This document shows, piece by piece, positions 22,148 to 32,203 of a stretch of 51,072 bases of DNA. Source of the DNA: Frankia canadensis. Lineage in GTDB: Bacteria; Actinomycetota; Actinomycetes; Frankiales; Frankiaceae. Made by a program: the position numbers and the translations under genes. Every line of letters starts with the position of its first letter. Within the stretch, counting starts at the first letter, position 1. Where the stretch lies: contig NZ_FZMO01000179.1 of the NCBI RefSeq assembly GCF_900197875.1, positions 1 to 51,072 on the forward strand, in the 5' to 3' direction. The notes under the pieces are model-generated. The model was given only the letters and a program-made list of their open reading frames with translations, was not told where the DNA came from and searched no databases.

Positions 22148-23809
22148 ATGACCCCCGCCGATCTCGCCGATGCCATCGTGGCGGCCGTGGGCCGCGCGGT
22201 CGCCGACGGCGACCTGGACGTGACTGTGCCGACCACCGTCACGGTCGAGCGTCCGAAGAACCCGGAGCACGGGGACTACGCGTCGCCCGTCGCGCTGCAG
22301 CTCGCCAAGGCCGCCCGCCGACCGCCGCGGGCCGTCGCCGAGCTGCTGGCCGCCCGGCTGGCGGCGCATGCGGAGATCGCGCGGGTCGACATCGCGGGCC
22401 CGGGGTTCCTGAACATCACGCTGGCCGGCTCGGCGCTGGGGGAGATCGCCCGCCGGGTGCTGGCCGCGGGGGCGACCTACGGCCACGCCGCCAAGCCGCG
22501 GGACACGCGGATCAACCTGGAGTTCGTCAGCGCGAACCCGACCGGGCCGGTGACGCTCGCGTCGGCCCGCTGGGCGGCGGTCGGGGACGCGCTGGCCCGG
22601 ATCCTGACCGCGGCCGGTTTCGCGGTGGGCGGCGAGTACTACGTGAACGACGCCGGTGTGCAGGTCGCGCGGTTCGGCGCGTCGGTGCTGGCGGCGGCCG
22701 CGGGCCGGGAGATCCCGGCGGAGGGCTACCACGGCGCGTACGTCGCCGAGATCGCCGCCGCCGTGCAGGCGGCCCGGCCGGACCTGCTCGACCTGCCCGA
22801 GAACGAGGCGTTGGCGATCGCCAGCTCCGAGGGGCTGTCGCTGATGCTCACCGAGATCCGCTCGACCCTGGAGGGATTCGGCGTCCACTTCGACACGTGG
22901 GCTTCCGAGAAGGCGCTGCATGACGCCGGTGCGCTGGCGGCGGCCGTCGACGATCTGCGCGCCCAGGGGCACGTCTTCGACGCGGACGGCGCCGTGTGGC
23001 TGCGCACCACCGACTTCGGTGACGACAAGGACCGCGCGCTGGTGAAGAGCGACGGCGCGCCGACCTACTTCTGTGCCGACGCCGCCTACTACCGCGACAA
23101 GCGGGGCCGCGGGTTCGACCAGCTCATCTACCTGCTCGGCGCGGACCACCACGGCTACGTCGCCCGGCTGAAGGCGATCGCCGCCTGCTTCGGCGACGAT
23201 CCGGCGACGCACCTGGACGTCATCATCGGTCAGCTCGTCACGCTGACCCGCGGTGGCGAGGCGGTGAAGATGTCGAAGCGGGCTGGCACGTTCCTGACGC
23301 TGCTCGACCTCGTCGACGCGGTCGGCGTGGACGCGGCGCGCTACTCGCTGGTCCGGTCGTCGCTCGACTCGCCCCTCGACCTCGACCTCGACCTCGTCAC
23401 CCGGCAGACCAGCGACAACCCGGTGTTCTACGTCCAGTACGCGCACGCGCGGATCAGCTCGCTGCTACGCAACGCCGAGTCGCTCGGCCTCGCCGTCGCG
23501 GAGCCGCAGGCGGCGGATGTGGCGTTGCTCACCCATCCGCGCGAGGTCGACCTGCTGCGCGCCCTCGGCGAGTTCCCGCGCGTGGTCGAGACGGCGGCCA
23601 CCCTGCGCGGTCCGCACCGGGTCGCCCGCTACCTGGAGGAACTGGCGGGCGTCTACCACCGGTTCTACGACGCCTGCCGGGTACTCCCGCAGGGGGACGA
23701 GCAGGCGGGGCCGCTCACCGACGCCCGGCTGCTGCTCGTCGCGGCCACCCGGGTGGTGCTCGCGAACGGGCTCGGCCTGCTCGGCGTCAGCGCGCCGGAA
23801 CGGATGTGA
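22148..23809 (+). CDS. argS: Arginyl-tRNA synthetase
   Basis: This 553-residue class I synthetase charges tRNA-Arg. The N-terminal additional domain (Arg_tRNA_synt_N) spans ~1-90. The catalytic domain starts [12 protein letters not shown] and includes [15 protein letters not shown], the [20 protein letters not shown] region, [15 protein letters not shown] and the KMSKR loop ([12 protein letters not shown]). A DALR anticodon domain fills the end ([15 protein letters not shown]). At the place of the HIGH motif the sequence is [13 protein letters not shown], lacking both histidines. Relatives in actinobacteria have H-I/L-G-G there. Otherwise length and motifs are normal. It begins the conserved block leading to lysA. 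Confidence 0.93.
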   Translation: MTPADLADAIVAAVGRAVADGDLDVTVPTTVTVERPKNPEHGDYASPVALQLAKAARRPPRAVAELLAARLAAHAEIARVDIAGPGFLNITLAGSALGEIARRVLAAGATYGHAAKPRDTRINLEFVSANPTGPVTLASARWAAVGDALARILTAAGFAVGGEYYVNDAGVQVARFGASVLAAAAGREIPAEGYHGAYVAEIAAAVQAARPDLLDLPENEALAIASSEGLSLMLTEIRSTLEGFGVHFDTWASEKALHDAGALAAAVDDLRAQGHVFDADGAVWLRTTDFGDDKDRALVKSDGAPTYFCADAAYYRDKRGRGFDQLIYLLGADHHGYVARLKAIAACFGDDPATHLDVIIGQLVTLTRGGEAVKMSKRAGTFLTLLDLVDAVGVDAARYSLVRSSLDSPLDLDLDLVTRQTSDNPVFYVQYAHARISSLLRNAESLGLAVAEPQAADVALLTHPREVDLLRALGEFPRVVETAATLRGPHRVARYLEELAGVYHRFYDACRVLPQGDEQAGPLTDARLLLVAATRVVLANGLGLLGVSAPERM

Positions 23810-23891
23810 CGACGATGCGCCGGCAGCCGCGCGCGTACCCGTCGGCGGACCCACGGGTCGCCAGGCGGACGGCGGTCCAGGGGCGGACGGT

Positions 23892-23945
23892 GGCCTTCGG
23901 ACAGACAGCGGCCTTCGGACAGACGATGGCGATCGGACAGGCAGG
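23892..23945 (+). repeat. 18-bp tandem repeat between argS and lysA
   Basis: Three end-to-end units are visible: GGCCTTCGGACAGACAGC, GGCCTTCGGACAGACGAT and GGCGATCGGACAGGCAGG. A degraded GGCGGACAGG follows. The units lie in the ~160-bp argS-lysA gap in a frame that stays open into lysA, so they could be translated if a more upstream lysA start were used. Confidence 0.75.
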
Positions 23946-23969
23946 GTCAGGCGGACAGGTAGTGGCGAG

Positions 23970-25376
23970 ATGAGCGAGACCGAGAACGTGGTGACGCGGG
24001 CCGTGCCGGCGGCGCTGGAGGACGACCTGTGGCCGGCGACGGCCCGACTCGACGACGACGGCGTGCTGCGGATCGGCGGGTTGCGCGCCGACGAGCTCGC
24101 CGCGGAGTTCGGCACGCCGGCGTTCGTCCTGGACGAGGCCGACTTCCGGGCCCGCTGCGCCGCCTGGCGCGCCGCCTTCGCCGACTGTGACGTCTACTAC
24201 GCCGGCAAGGCCTTCCTGTGCCGCACGGTCGCCCGCTGGGTCGACGAGGAGGGCCTGAACCTCGACGTCTGCACCGGCGGCGAGCTCGCGGTGGCCCGAT
24301 CGGTGGGCTTCCCGGCCGAGCGGCTGCTGTTCCACGGCAACAACAAGTCCGTCGCGGAGCTGCGCGCCGCGCTCGACTACGGCGTCGGGCGGATCGTCGT
24401 CGACTCGTTCGCCGAGATCGAGCGCCTGGCCGCCCTCGCCGCCGAGGCGGGCGTGCGCCAGCGGGTGCTGGTGCGGGTCACCCCGGGGGTGGAGGCGCAC
24501 ACCCACCACTACGTCTCCACCGGCCAGGAGGACCAGAAGTTCGGCTTCTCGCTGGCCGGCGGCGCGGCGGCCGAGGCGGTGGCCCAGGTGCTCGCGGCGC
24601 CGTCGCTGCACCTCGTCGGCCTGCACGCGCACATCGGCTCGCAGATCTTCGACACCGCCGGGTTCGGTCTCGCCGCGCATCGCATGGTCGGGCTGCTCGC
24701 CCGCCTGCGTGACGAGCACGGCCTCGAACTGCCCGAGCTCGACCTCGGCGGCGGCCTCGGCATCGCCTACACCAGCGAGGACGCCCCGCTCGACGTCGCC
24801 GACGTCGCCGAGCGGCTGACCGCGATCGTCGGCAAGGAGTGCGCCGTGGCGGGGCTCACCGTGCCACGCCTGGCCGTCGAGCCGGGCCGGGCGATCGTCG
24901 GCTCGACGACGGTGACGCTCTACGAGGTCGGCACCGTCAAGGAGCTGCCCGGCCTGCGCACCTTCGTCAGCGTCGACGGCGGGATGAGCGACAACATCCG
25001 CACCTCGCTGTACGACGCCCGGTACACCGCCCGCCTCGCCTCCCGGCCTGGCTCGCCCACCGCGCACGTGGTCACGCTCGTCGGCCGGCACTGCGAGTCC
25101 GGCGACGTCGTCGCGCACGACGTGCCCCTGCCGGACGACGTCCGCCCCGGGGACCTCGTCGCGGTGCCCGCCAGCGGCGCCTACCACCGGTCGATGGCCA
25201 GCAACTACAACCACGTCACCCGGCCGCCGGTGATCGCCGTGCGCGACGGCGCCGCCCGGGTGATCGTCCGCCGGGAGACCGAGGACGACCTGCTGCGCCT
25301 CGACGCGGACCCGACCGACCCGACCGATCCGGCTGGCCCGGCGGCCGGGACGAGCGCGGCGGCGGTGACCCGATGA
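23970..25376 (+). CDS. lysA: Diaminopimelate decarboxylase
   Basis: The protein has 468 residues and catalyses the last step of lysine synthesis, meso-DAP to L-lysine, with PLP. VYYAGKAFLCRTVARW contains the PLP-binding Lys. HGNNKSVAELRAAL and GLHAHIGSQIFD follow. The C-terminal part has GRHCESGDVVAHDV (substrate-contacting Cys) and ASGAYHRSMASNYN. The C-terminus is a repetitive DPTDPTDPAGPAAG tail. I chose ATG 23970, whose product MSETENVV fits family lengths. The frame is open far upstream into the repeat array. The stop overlaps hom (ATGA). Confidence 0.92.
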   Translation: MSETENVVTRAVPAALEDDLWPATARLDDDGVLRIGGLRADELAAEFGTPAFVLDEADFRARCAAWRAAFADCDVYYAGKAFLCRTVARWVDEEGLNLDVCTGGELAVARSVGFPAERLLFHGNNKSVAELRAALDYGVGRIVVDSFAEIERLAALAAEAGVRQRVLVRVTPGVEAHTHHYVSTGQEDQKFGFSLAGGAAAEAVAQVLAAPSLHLVGLHAHIGSQIFDTAGFGLAAHRMVGLLARLRDEHGLELPELDLGGGLGIAYTSEDAPLDVADVAERLTAIVGKECAVAGLTVPRLAVEPGRAIVGSTTVTLYEVGTVKELPGLRTFVSVDGGMSDNIRTSLYDARYTARLASRPGSPTAHVVTLVGRHCESGDVVAHDVPLPDDVRPGDLVAVPASGAYHRSMASNYNHVTRPPVIAVRDGAARVIVRRETEDDLLRLDADPTDPTDPAGPAAGTSAAAVTR

Positions 25377-26656
25377 ACATCGCCCTGCTCGGCTGCGGCG
25401 TCGTCGGCAGCGAGATCGTGCGGCTGCTGCGGGCACACGCCGAGGACTACGCGGCGCGGGTCGGTGAGCCGCTGCGCCTGGTCGGGATCGCGGTGCGCCG
25501 CCCCGAGCGGGTCCGCGACCTCGACGTCGACCCGGCCCTGTTCACCACCGACGCCGCCGCCCTCGTCGCCCGCGACGACGTCGACCTCGTCATCGAGGTC
25601 GTCGGCGGGATCGAGCCGGCGCGCGACTGGCTGCTGTCCGCGCTGCGGGCCGGTAAACCGGTGGTCACCGCGAACAAGGCGCTGCTCGCCTCGGACGGCG
25701 CCACCCTGCACGACGCCGCCGCCGAGGCCGGCACCGACCTGTACTACGAGGCCGCCGTCGCCGGGGCGATCCCGCTGGTCCGCCCGCTGCGGGAGAGCCT
25801 CGCCGGCGATCGGGTCCGCCGGGTGCTCGGCATCGTCAACGGCACCACCAACTTCGTGCTGACCCGCATGGACGAGACCGGCGCGTCGTTCGGGGAGGCG
25901 CTCGCCGAGGCCGGCGTGCTCGGCTACGCCGAGGCCGACCCGTCCGCCGACATCGACGGCTACGACGCCGCCGCGAAGGCCGCGATCATGGCCCAGCTGG
26001 CCTTCCACTCCCGGGTCACGATCGACGACGTCTACCGGGTCGGCATCGGCGACGTCACCGCCGCCGACATCGCCAGCGCCCGCGAGCTCGGCTGCGTCGT
26101 GAAGGCGCTGGCCGTCGCCGAGCGTTCCGACGAGACCGAGGGGATCAGCGTCCGGGTCTACCCGGCGATGATCCCGCGCACGCATCCGCTGGCCGGGGTG
26201 CGCGAGGCGTTCAACGCGGTGTTCGTCGAGGCGGAGGCCGCCGGCCAGCTGATGTTCTACGGCCAGGGGGCCGGCGGCGCGCCGACCGCCTCCGCGGTGC
26301 TCGGCGACGTGGTCGCCGTGGCCCGCAACCGCATCGCCGGGCGGCGCGGCCCGGGTGAGTCGTCCTACGCGGCCCTGCCCGTGCTCCCGATGGGCCGTAC
26401 CGTGACGAAGTATCACGTGAATCTCGACGTCACGGACAAGACCGGCGTGCTCGCGGCGGTCGCCGGGGCGTTCGCACGTCACGATGTGTCCATCAGGAGC
26501 GTCCGCCAGGACGGCCGCGGCGACGACGCGAGCCTCGTTCTGGTCACGCATGCCGCGCGGGACGCGGCACTGTCCGCCACGGTCGAGGAGCTACGCGGCC
26601 TCGACGGGGTACGGGCGGTGTCCGGAGTGCTGCGGGTCGAGGGAGGTGAGCCGTGA
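25373..26656 (+). CDS. hom: Homoserine dehydrogenase
   Basis: The protein has 427 residues and reduces aspartate semialdehyde to homoserine. The N-terminal Rossmann motif is [28 protein letters not shown] and [20 protein letters not shown] are catalytic-domain signatures. [12 protein letters not shown] and [20 protein letters not shown] follow. An ACT domain near residues 345-427 ([20 protein letters not shown]) probably gives threonine feedback. It overlaps lysA by four bases and runs directly into thrC, so lysA-hom-thrC-thrB is one transcription unit. Confidence 0.95.
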   Translation: MNIALLGCGVVGSEIVRLLRAHAEDYAARVGEPLRLVGIAVRRPERVRDLDVDPALFTTDAAALVARDDVDLVIEVVGGIEPARDWLLSALRAGKPVVTANKALLASDGATLHDAAAEAGTDLYYEAAVAGAIPLVRPLRESLAGDRVRRVLGIVNGTTNFVLTRMDETGASFGEALAEAGVLGYAEADPSADIDGYDAAAKAAIMAQLAFHSRVTIDDVYRVGIGDVTAADIASARELGCVVKALAVAERSDETEGISVRVYPAMIPRTHPLAGVREAFNAVFVEAEAAGQLMFYGQGAGGAPTASAVLGDVVAVARNRIAGRRGPGESSYAALPVLPMGRTVTKYHVNLDVTDKTGVLAAVAGAFARHDVSIRSVRQDGRGDDASLVLVTHAARDAALSATVEELRGLDGVRAVSGVLRVEGGEP

Positions 26657-27819
26657 TGTCGACATCCACGTCGATCGCGGAGTCCACGTCGGTCACCGGA
26701 TCCACACCGGTCACGGGATCCACGCCGGCTGGGTCGGCGGCCGGGTCCGCACAGCGGTCGCACCGGCCGTGGCGGGGCATCATCGAGGAGTACCGCGACC
26801 GGCTTCCGGTCGACGACAGCACCCCCGTCATCACGCTTCGTGAGGGCGGCACGCCGCTGCTGCCGGCGGCACACCTCTCCGAGCTGACCGGGTGTGAGGT
26901 TCATCTCAAGGTCGAGGGCGCCAACCCGACCGGGTCGTTCAAGGACCGCGGGATGACGGTGGCGATCAGCCGAGCCGTCGGCGCCGGCTCGCAGGCGGTG
27001 ATCTGCGCGTCCACCGGCAACACGTCGGCCTCCGCCGCCGCCTACGCGGCCCGCGCCGGCATCACCTGCGCCGTGCTCGTCCCCAGCGGCAAGATCGCGC
27101 TCGGCAAGCTGGCCCAGGCGCTCGTGCACGGCGCGCGGCTGCTGCAGCTCGACGGCTCGTTCGACGACTGCCTGCGGGTCGCCCGCGAGCTCGCCGACAC
27201 CTCGCCGGTCACCCTGGTGAACTCGGTGAACCCGTTCCGCCTGGAGGGCCAGAAGACGGCGTCCTTCGAGATCGTCGAGGCACTCGGGCAGGCACCCGAC
27301 GTGCACTGCCTGCCCGTCGGCAACGCCGGCAACATCACCGCCTACTGGCGCGGCTACACCGAGGAGCACGACCGCCTCGGCTCCGGCCGGCCGCGGATGT
27401 GCGGGTTCCAGGCCGCCGGCGCCGCGCCGATCGTGCGCGGCGAGGTGGTCACCGCCCCACAGACGATCGCCACCGCCATCCGGATCGGCAACCCGGCCTC
27501 CTGGGACCTCGCCGTCGACGCGCGCGACTCCTCCGGCGGCCTCATCGACGCCGTCAACGACCGGCAGATCCTCGCCGCCTACCGCCTGCTGGCCCACCGC
27601 GAGGGCGTCTTCGTCGAGCCGTCGAGCGCGGCCAGCATCGCCGGCCTGCTGATGGCTCGGGCCGACGGGCGCATCGAGGCCGGTTCTCGGGTGGTCTGCA
27701 CGGTCACCGGCAACGGCCTGAAGGACCCCGACTGGGCGATCAGCGGCGCGGCGAAGCCGGAGACGATCCGTCCCACCGTGGCGGGCGCCGCCGAGGCGCT
27801 CGGCCTGACCACCTCGTGA
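26656..27819 (+). CDS. thrC: Threonine synthase
   Basis: The protein has 387 residues and converts O-phosphohomoserine to threonine with PLP. The family core begins at [14 protein letters not shown] (residue ~37). [18 protein letters not shown] contains the PLP Lys. [19 protein letters not shown] and [20 protein letters not shown] are further signatures. Ahead of the core is a Ser/Thr-rich extension that includes [12 protein letters not shown], encoded by two 18-bp units at 26692-26727. ATG 26656 overlaps the hom stop. GTG 26653 is an alternative with better spacing to GGGAGG. The stop overlaps thrB (GTGA). Confidence 0.93.
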   Translation: MSTSTSIAESTSVTGSTPVTGSTPAGSAAGSAQRSHRPWRGIIEEYRDRLPVDDSTPVITLREGGTPLLPAAHLSELTGCEVHLKVEGANPTGSFKDRGMTVAISRAVGAGSQAVICASTGNTSASAAAYAARAGITCAVLVPSGKIALGKLAQALVHGARLLQLDGSFDDCLRVARELADTSPVTLVNSVNPFRLEGQKTASFEIVEALGQAPDVHCLPVGNAGNITAYWRGYTEEHDRLGSGRPRMCGFQAAGAAPIVRGEVVTAPQTIATAIRIGNPASWDLAVDARDSSGGLIDAVNDRQILAAYRLLAHREGVFVEPSSAASIAGLLMARADGRIEAGSRVVCTVTGNGLKDPDWAISGAAKPETIRPTVAGAAEALGLTTS

Positions 27820-28928
27820 CCCGAGCCGTCGAGGCGGGGCCGGCCGTCGAGATGGGACCGGCCGTCGAGATGGGGCTGGCCGTCGAGATGGGGCGGCGGG
27901 TGCGGGTACGGGTGCCGGCGACCAGCGCGAACCTGGGCCCCGGTTTCGACTCCTTCGGCCTGGCCCTCGCCCTGCACGACGAGGTCGAGGTGACCGTCAC
28001 CGCCTCCGGCCTGAGCGTGGACGCGACCGGCGCCGACGAGGTCGCCCAGGACGAGACGCATCTGGTCGTCCGGGCGATTCGGGCGACATTCGACCTGCTT
28101 GGGCGCCCGCAGCCGGGCCTCGCCCTGCGTTGCGCCAACCGGATCCCGCACGGGCGGGGCCTCGGCTCCTCCGCCGCGGCGATCGTGGCCGGCGTCGTCG
28201 CCGGTGCCGCCCTGACCCACGACGATCTCGGGCCCGGATTCGAGTCCGCGTCCCGTGCCGCGCCGGGCACCGGCGACGCGGGCACCGGCGCCGGCGGTCG
28301 CGACGGCGACGCGGCCGGCGAGGCCGTGGAGGCCGCGGTCGGTTCCCGGGGCGAGAGCGACTGGATGCTGCGCCTGGCGGGCGAGATCGAAGGGCATCCG
28401 GACAACGTCGCGGCCGCACTCGAGGGCGGATTCACCGTCGCCTGGCAGGACCCGGACGGGGCACGCTGCCTGCGGGTGGAGCCTTTCGACGGGCTGCGGC
28501 CGGTGGTGTTCGTGCCGACCGTGCGACAGTCGACGCGGGAGTCGCGCGGCGCGCTGCCGGAGCGGATCGGCCTGCCCGACGCCGCCCACACCCTCGGCCG
28601 GGCGGCGCTGCTGGCGCTCGCGCTGTCCGCCGCCGAGCCCGCCGGGGCCTCGCGGCGGGCGGAGCTCCTGCTGCGCGCCACCGAGGACAGGCTGCACCAG
28701 CCCTACCGGCTGCCCGCCGTGCCCGGCACGGCCGAACTGGTCGCCGGCCTGCGGGCGCTGGGGATCCCGGCGACACTGTCGGGCTCCGGACCGTCGGTGC
28801 TCGCCCTCGCGGTGAGCGGGCAGCAGGCGGCGACGGCGGTGGGGGCGGCCGGGGCCGACTTCTCGGTCGCGCCGTTGACGGTCGACCGCGTCGGCGCGCG
28901 GATCACCCGGTTTGCCGCCGTTATGTAA
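27816..28928 (+). CDS. thrB: Homoserine kinase
   Basis: This GHMP-family kinase phosphorylates homoserine. Motifs are [20 protein letters not shown] near the true domain start, the ATP loop [20 protein letters not shown], and a C-terminal glycine motif [13 protein letters not shown]. The annotated GTG overlaps the thrC stop and gives 370 residues. The first ~25 residues are four copies of AVE(A/M)G(P/L/R), and ATGs at 27852, 27870 and 27888 are all possible starts. Between the ATP loop and [20 protein letters not shown] there is a low-complexity insertion ([20 protein letters not shown]) not usual in ThrB, probably a disordered loop. Confidence 0.92.
   Translation: MTRAVEAGPAVEMGPAVEMGLAVEMGRRVRVRVPATSANLGPGFDSFGLALALHDEVEVTVTASGLSVDATGADEVAQDETHLVVRAIRATFDLLGRPQPGLALRCANRIPHGRGLGSSAAAIVAGVVAGAALTHDDLGPGFESASRAAPGTGDAGTGAGGRDGDAAGEAVEAAVGSRGESDWMLRLAGEIEGHPDNVAAALEGGFTVAWQDPDGARCLRVEPFDGLRPVVFVPTVRQSTRESRGALPERIGLPDAAHTLGRAALLALALSAAEPAGASRRAELLLRATEDRLHQPYRLPAVPGTAELVAGLRALGIPATLSGSGPSVLALAVSGQQAATAVGAAGADFSVAPLTVDRVGARITRFAAVM
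27825..27896 (+). repeat. Four 18-bp tandem units at the thrB 5' end
   Basis: Units start at 27825, 27843, 27861 and 27879. The consensus is GCCGTCGAGATGGGGCNG; the first unit has GCG in place of the ATG. Units two to four each supply an in-frame ATG. The array sits between the overlapping GTG start and the conserved ThrB domain. Confidence 0.85.
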
Positions 28929-29367
28929 CGGGGTGACTCGAAAGGGTGACCATCCGGGTCTGGCGGCGCTCGGCGGGGCCGCCGTTCGCCCGTGCGTGTC
29001 ACTTCGGGAAGTCCTGGCGTCGCAAGGTTGTTGCCGAGGTGTCCCCAGCTGGATAGTCTGGTGACTGCACCCGCTGCCACCGCGGCGCGTGCTCGCTCCC
29101 GCAGTGCCGCTCTGGCCTCGCCAGATGGGCCGTGGTTCGGGACTCCGGTGTTTCGGCGTCGTCGTCGTCGCCTCGGCTCCACACCGGCACACCTGAGCGG
29201 GATCGGCGAGTTCGCTCGCGGCAGTCGGCCGCTGGCGCCGTAGACGGGCGCGACTTTCGCCCATCCGGTGCTGTACATCCCTTCACCCGGCATCTGTGCA
29301 GGCGAAGAAGGTCCACACGCTACGCCCGGCTCGTCTGTCGAGCCAGTTCCTTCAGGGAAGGAAAACC
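28929..29367 (+). other. thrB-rho intergenic region and rho leader
   Basis: No gene is supported here. After thrB there is a weak GC-rich dyad (GGCGGC ... GCCGCC, ~28962-28983). A promoter-like pair is at 29030-29058. The remaining ~310 bases before the rho start would be an untranslated leader, which is common for autoregulated rho genes. Confidence 0.45.
29030..29058 (+). promoter_or_regulatory. Candidate sigma-70-type promoter for rho
   Basis: TTGCCG and TAGTCT are separated by exactly 17 bases. This fits the housekeeping consensus TTGACA-N17-TAnnnT at four of six and three key positions. No other pair in the gap is as good. Confidence 0.45.
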
Positions 29368-31728
29368 TTGAGCGACACCACCAACGTGCTGCCCCAGAGC
29401 GCACGTGAGTCTGCGGCGCCTGCGACGCCTGCATCGCCCCACGAGAGCGGGCCGGCGGCCGCCACCTCGTCCGCAGACACGATCACCTCCGCGCCCGCGG
29501 TCGACAACGGCTCCGCGCGGAGCACCCGCGGATCCCGCGCAGCCGCTGACGCGGCCGCCGCGACCGCGACCCGGCGGCGCCGGCAGGGCACCGGCCTGTC
29601 CGCGATGCTGCTGCCCGAGCTGCAGGCGATGGCCCAGTCCATGGGCATCCAGGGGGTGGGGCGACTGCGCAAGGGACAGCTCATCGCCGCCATCCAGAAC
29701 CTCCAGAACGAGGCCACCGGCGGCGCGGTGGCGCCGGCCGGCGATGGGGCGTCCGGGGCGATTCCCGCGCCCGTCGAGGTATCCGCCGCCGCGCACGCCC
29801 GCCCGGGCGGCGACGAGGCGGCCCCCGCCGGCACCTCGCCGGCGTCCGGCGCGTCCGCGGGCGGGACCCCGCGCACGCGGACCCGTCGCGGCGCCTCCCG
29901 CGGGGTGGCGAGCCCGGCCGCCGAGCAGCAGACCCTGCCCGACGGCGGCGGCGACACGATCGTCGAGACCCGCCCGGAGCCCGCCGCGGTGACGCCGCCG
30001 GCGCAGGCGACCGCCGCCACGACCCAGCAGGCGGCCGCCTCCGCCCAGGCCACCGCCGCCCCCGCGCAGTCCGCGCCCGCCGCTGGTCGGCAGGGCGAGA
30101 CCGCCCCGCGCGGCCGCGAGGACCGTCGTGACCGGTCCGCGGAGAACGGCCGCGCCGCCGAGAACCGTTCCGGTGACGGCGGCCGCTCGAGCGGCGACGG
30201 CGGGGAGCGCGCCGGCAACGACCGGCAGGGCAACGACCGGCAGAACGGAGACCGCCGCTCCGGTGGGGACCGTTCCGACCGGCAGTCCGGCGATCGCTCA
30301 GGGCGGTCGGACCGCTCCGACAGGCCGGACCGTTCAGACAGGCCGGACCGTTCAGACCGCTCCGACAGGCCGGACCGCTCCGACCGCTCCGACCGTTCGC
30401 AGAACGACCGTTCCGACCAGGGCGGCCGTTCCGACCAGGGCGGCCGTTCCGACCAGGGCGGCCGTTCCGACCAGGGCGGCGACGACGATTTCGGCGGGCG
30501 CAGCCGCCGGGGCAGGTTCCGCGAGCGTGGGCGCAGCCGCGGCCGCAGTGGCCAGGCCGGGCCGGCGGAGAACGAGCCGGTGCTGCGCGAGGACGACGTC
30601 CTGGTGCCCGTCGCCGGCATCCTCGACGTCCTCGACAACTACGCCTTCGTCCGGACCAGCGGGTACCTGACCGGCCCGACAGACGTCTACGTCAGCCTCG
30701 CTCAGGTCCGCCGCAACGGCCTGCGCCGCGGCGACGCCATCACCGGTGTCGTGCGCGCCCCGCAGGAGGGCGAGCAGCGCCGGGACAAGTACAACGCGCT
30801 GGTCCGCCTGGACACCATCAACGGGATGGAGCCCGACGAGGCGCGCGGGCGGCCCGAGTTCACCAAGCTGACCCCGCTCTACCCGCAGGACCGGCTGCGC
30901 CTGGAGACCGAGCCGCACCTGCTGACCACCCGGGTCATCGACCTGGTCATGCCGGTCGGCAAGGGCCAGCGCGCCCTCATCGTCAGCCCGCCGAAGGCTG
31001 GCAAGACGATGGTGCTCCAGGCGATCGCCAACGCGATCACGACGAACAACCCGGAAGTCCACCTCATGGTCGTCCTCGTCGACGAGCGGCCCGAGGAGGT
31101 CACCGACATGCAGCGGTCGGTGAAGGGCGAGGTCATCGCCTCGACCTTCGACCGCCCGCCGGCCGACCACACCAACGTCGCCGAGCTGTCCATCGAGCGG
31201 GCCAAGCGCCTGGTCGAGCTGGGCCACGACGTCGTCGTCCTGCTCGACTCGATCACCCGGCTGGGCCGCGCCTACAACCTGGCCGCCCCGGCGTCCGGGC
31301 GCATCCTGTCCGGTGGTGTCGACTCGACCGCGCTGTACCCGCCGAAGCGGTTCCTCGGCGCCGCGCGCAACATCGAGAACGGCGGGTCGCTGACCATCAT
31401 CGCGACCGCGCTCGTCGAGACCGGGTCGACGATGGACACGGTCATCTTCGAGGAGTTCAAGGGCACGGGAAACGCCGAGCTCAAGCTCGACCGCAAGATC
31501 GCCGACAAGCGCATCTTCCCCGCGGTCGACGTGGACGCCTCGAGCACCCGCAAGGAGGAGATCCTCCTCGCGCCCGACGAGCTCGCGATCATGCACAAGC
31601 TGCGCCGGGTGCTGCACACCCGCGAGAACCAGCAGGCACTGGAGCTCCTGCTCGACCGGCTCAAGTCGACCCGGACGAACTACGAGTTCCTCATGCAGAT
31701 CGCCAAGACCGCCCCGCCGCAGGATTAG
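29368..31728 (+). CDS. rho: Transcription termination factor Rho with long repeat-rich insertion
   Basis: The protein has 786 residues, against about 420 in E. coli. A TTG preceded by GGGAAGGAAAA is the likely start (product MSDTTNVLP...). The Rho N-terminal helix domain is near 80-115 ([20 protein letters not shown]). Residues ~120-405 are a low-complexity Ala/Pro then Arg/Asp/Ser/Gly region with RSDRPD and RSDQGG repeats. This is followed by the RNA-binding cold-shock fold ([18 protein letters not shown]), Walker A SPPKAGKT (~540) and Walker [14 protein letters not shown]. Such Arg/Asp-rich inserts are known in actinobacterial Rho and bind RNA or drive condensates; the repeat number here is striking. 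Confidence 0.95.
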   Translation: MSDTTNVLPQSARESAAPATPASPHESGPAAATSSADTITSAPAVDNGSARSTRGSRAAADAAAATATRRRRQGTGLSAMLLPELQAMAQSMGIQGVGRLRKGQLIAAIQNLQNEATGGAVAPAGDGASGAIPAPVEVSAAAHARPGGDEAAPAGTSPASGASAGGTPRTRTRRGASRGVASPAAEQQTLPDGGGDTIVETRPEPAAVTPPAQATAATTQQAAASAQATAAPAQSAPAAGRQGETAPRGREDRRDRSAENGRAAENRSGDGGRSSGDGGERAGNDRQGNDRQNGDRRSGGDRSDRQSGDRSGRSDRSDRPDRSDRPDRSDRSDRPDRSDRSDRSQNDRSDQGGRSDQGGRSDQGGRSDQGGDDDFGGRSRRGRFRERGRSRGRSGQAGPAENEPVLREDDVLVPVAGILDVLDNYAFVRTSGYLTGPTDVYVSLAQVRRNGLRRGDAITGVVRAPQEGEQRRDKYNALVRLDTINGMEPDEARGRPEFTKLTPLYPQDRLRLETEPHLLTTRVIDLVMPVGKGQRALIVSPPKAGKTMVLQAIANAITTNNPEVHLMVVLVDERPEEVTDMQRSVKGEVIASTFDRPPADHTNVAELSIERAKRLVELGHDVVVLLDSITRLGRAYNLAAPASGRILSGGVDSTALYPPKRFLGAARNIENGGSLTIIATALVETGSTMDTVIFEEFKGTGNAELKLDRKIADKRIFPAVDVDASSTRKEEILLAPDELAIMHKLRRVLHTRENQQALELLLDRLKSTRTNYEFLMQIAKTAPPQD
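30310..30480 (+). repeat. Two 18-bp tandem arrays inside rho
   Basis: From 30310 three or more units of the type GACCGTTCAGACAGGCCG encode DRSDRP-like hexapeptides. From 30409 to 30480 four near-identical copies of CGTTCCGACCAGGGCGGC encode (RSDQGG)4. Near-identity at synonymous positions points to recent duplication. Confidence 0.9.
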
Positions 31729-31832
31729 GTTGGCCCCGGATCTGGTTCTGGCAGACTGAGAGCACAGGACGGCTCCGGTTCACGCCCTCCACCCCTGGAC
31801 GGCGACCCGGCGGCCACATCGGAAGAGGGACC

Positions 31833-32069
31833 ATGAAGGCTGACATCCACCCGACGTACCACGAGACGACCGTGAACTGTACCTGCGGGAGCACGTTCAC
31901 CACCCGCAGCACCAAGGACAACGCGGTCATCAACGCCGAGGTCTGCTCGCAGTGCCACCCGTTCTACACGGGCAAGCAGAAGATCCTCGACGTCGGCGGA
32001 CGGGTCGAGAAGTTCGAGCGCCGGTTCGGCCGGCGGCGCCCCGGCGAGAAGGTCGGCGGCGCGAAGTAA
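31833..32069 (+). CDS. rpmE: 50S ribosomal protein L31 (zinc-binding form)
   Basis: The protein has 78 residues. It begins [20 protein letters not shown] and contains [14 protein letters not shown]. Cys16, Cys18, Cys38 and Cys41 form the zinc site that distinguishes the C+ paralogue from the zinc-free form used under zinc limitation. The basic C-terminus [19 protein letters not shown] contacts rRNA. GAGGGA lies just before the ATG. A terminator follows at once, so it probably has a short transcript of its own or ends the rho message. Confidence 0.97.
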   Translation: MKADIHPTYHETTVNCTCGSTFTTRSTKDNAVINAEVCSQCHPFYTGKQKILDVGGRVEKFERRFGRRRPGEKVGGAK

Positions 32070-32077
32070 CGCGGCCA

Positions 32078-32112
32078 CGGCGCCCGTCCGGACTCCGGGC
32101 GGGCGCCGTTTG
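32078..32112 (+). terminator. Hairpin terminator after rpmE
   Basis: CGGCGCCCGTCCG and CGGGCGGGCGCCG pair over 13 bp (one G-U) around a five-base loop. TTT follows. The stem begins nine bases after the rpmE stop. Confidence 0.7.
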
Positions 32113-32203
32113 CGTCCCGAGGCGGCGACGGCCGTCCCGCCTCCCCTGGCTCCCGGGAGCCGCCGCCGTGTCCCGGGACCGTGACGTGCGAAGAGGAACC
32201 ACC

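Noticed and set aside
21569-23446. 625-codon minus-strand frame across the receiver gene and argS
   Set aside because: Antisense to two conserved genes; low-complexity composition and no domain.
30310-30480. Possible CRISPR or minisatellite locus
   Set aside because: The repeats are contiguous, in frame and encode the Rho insertion.
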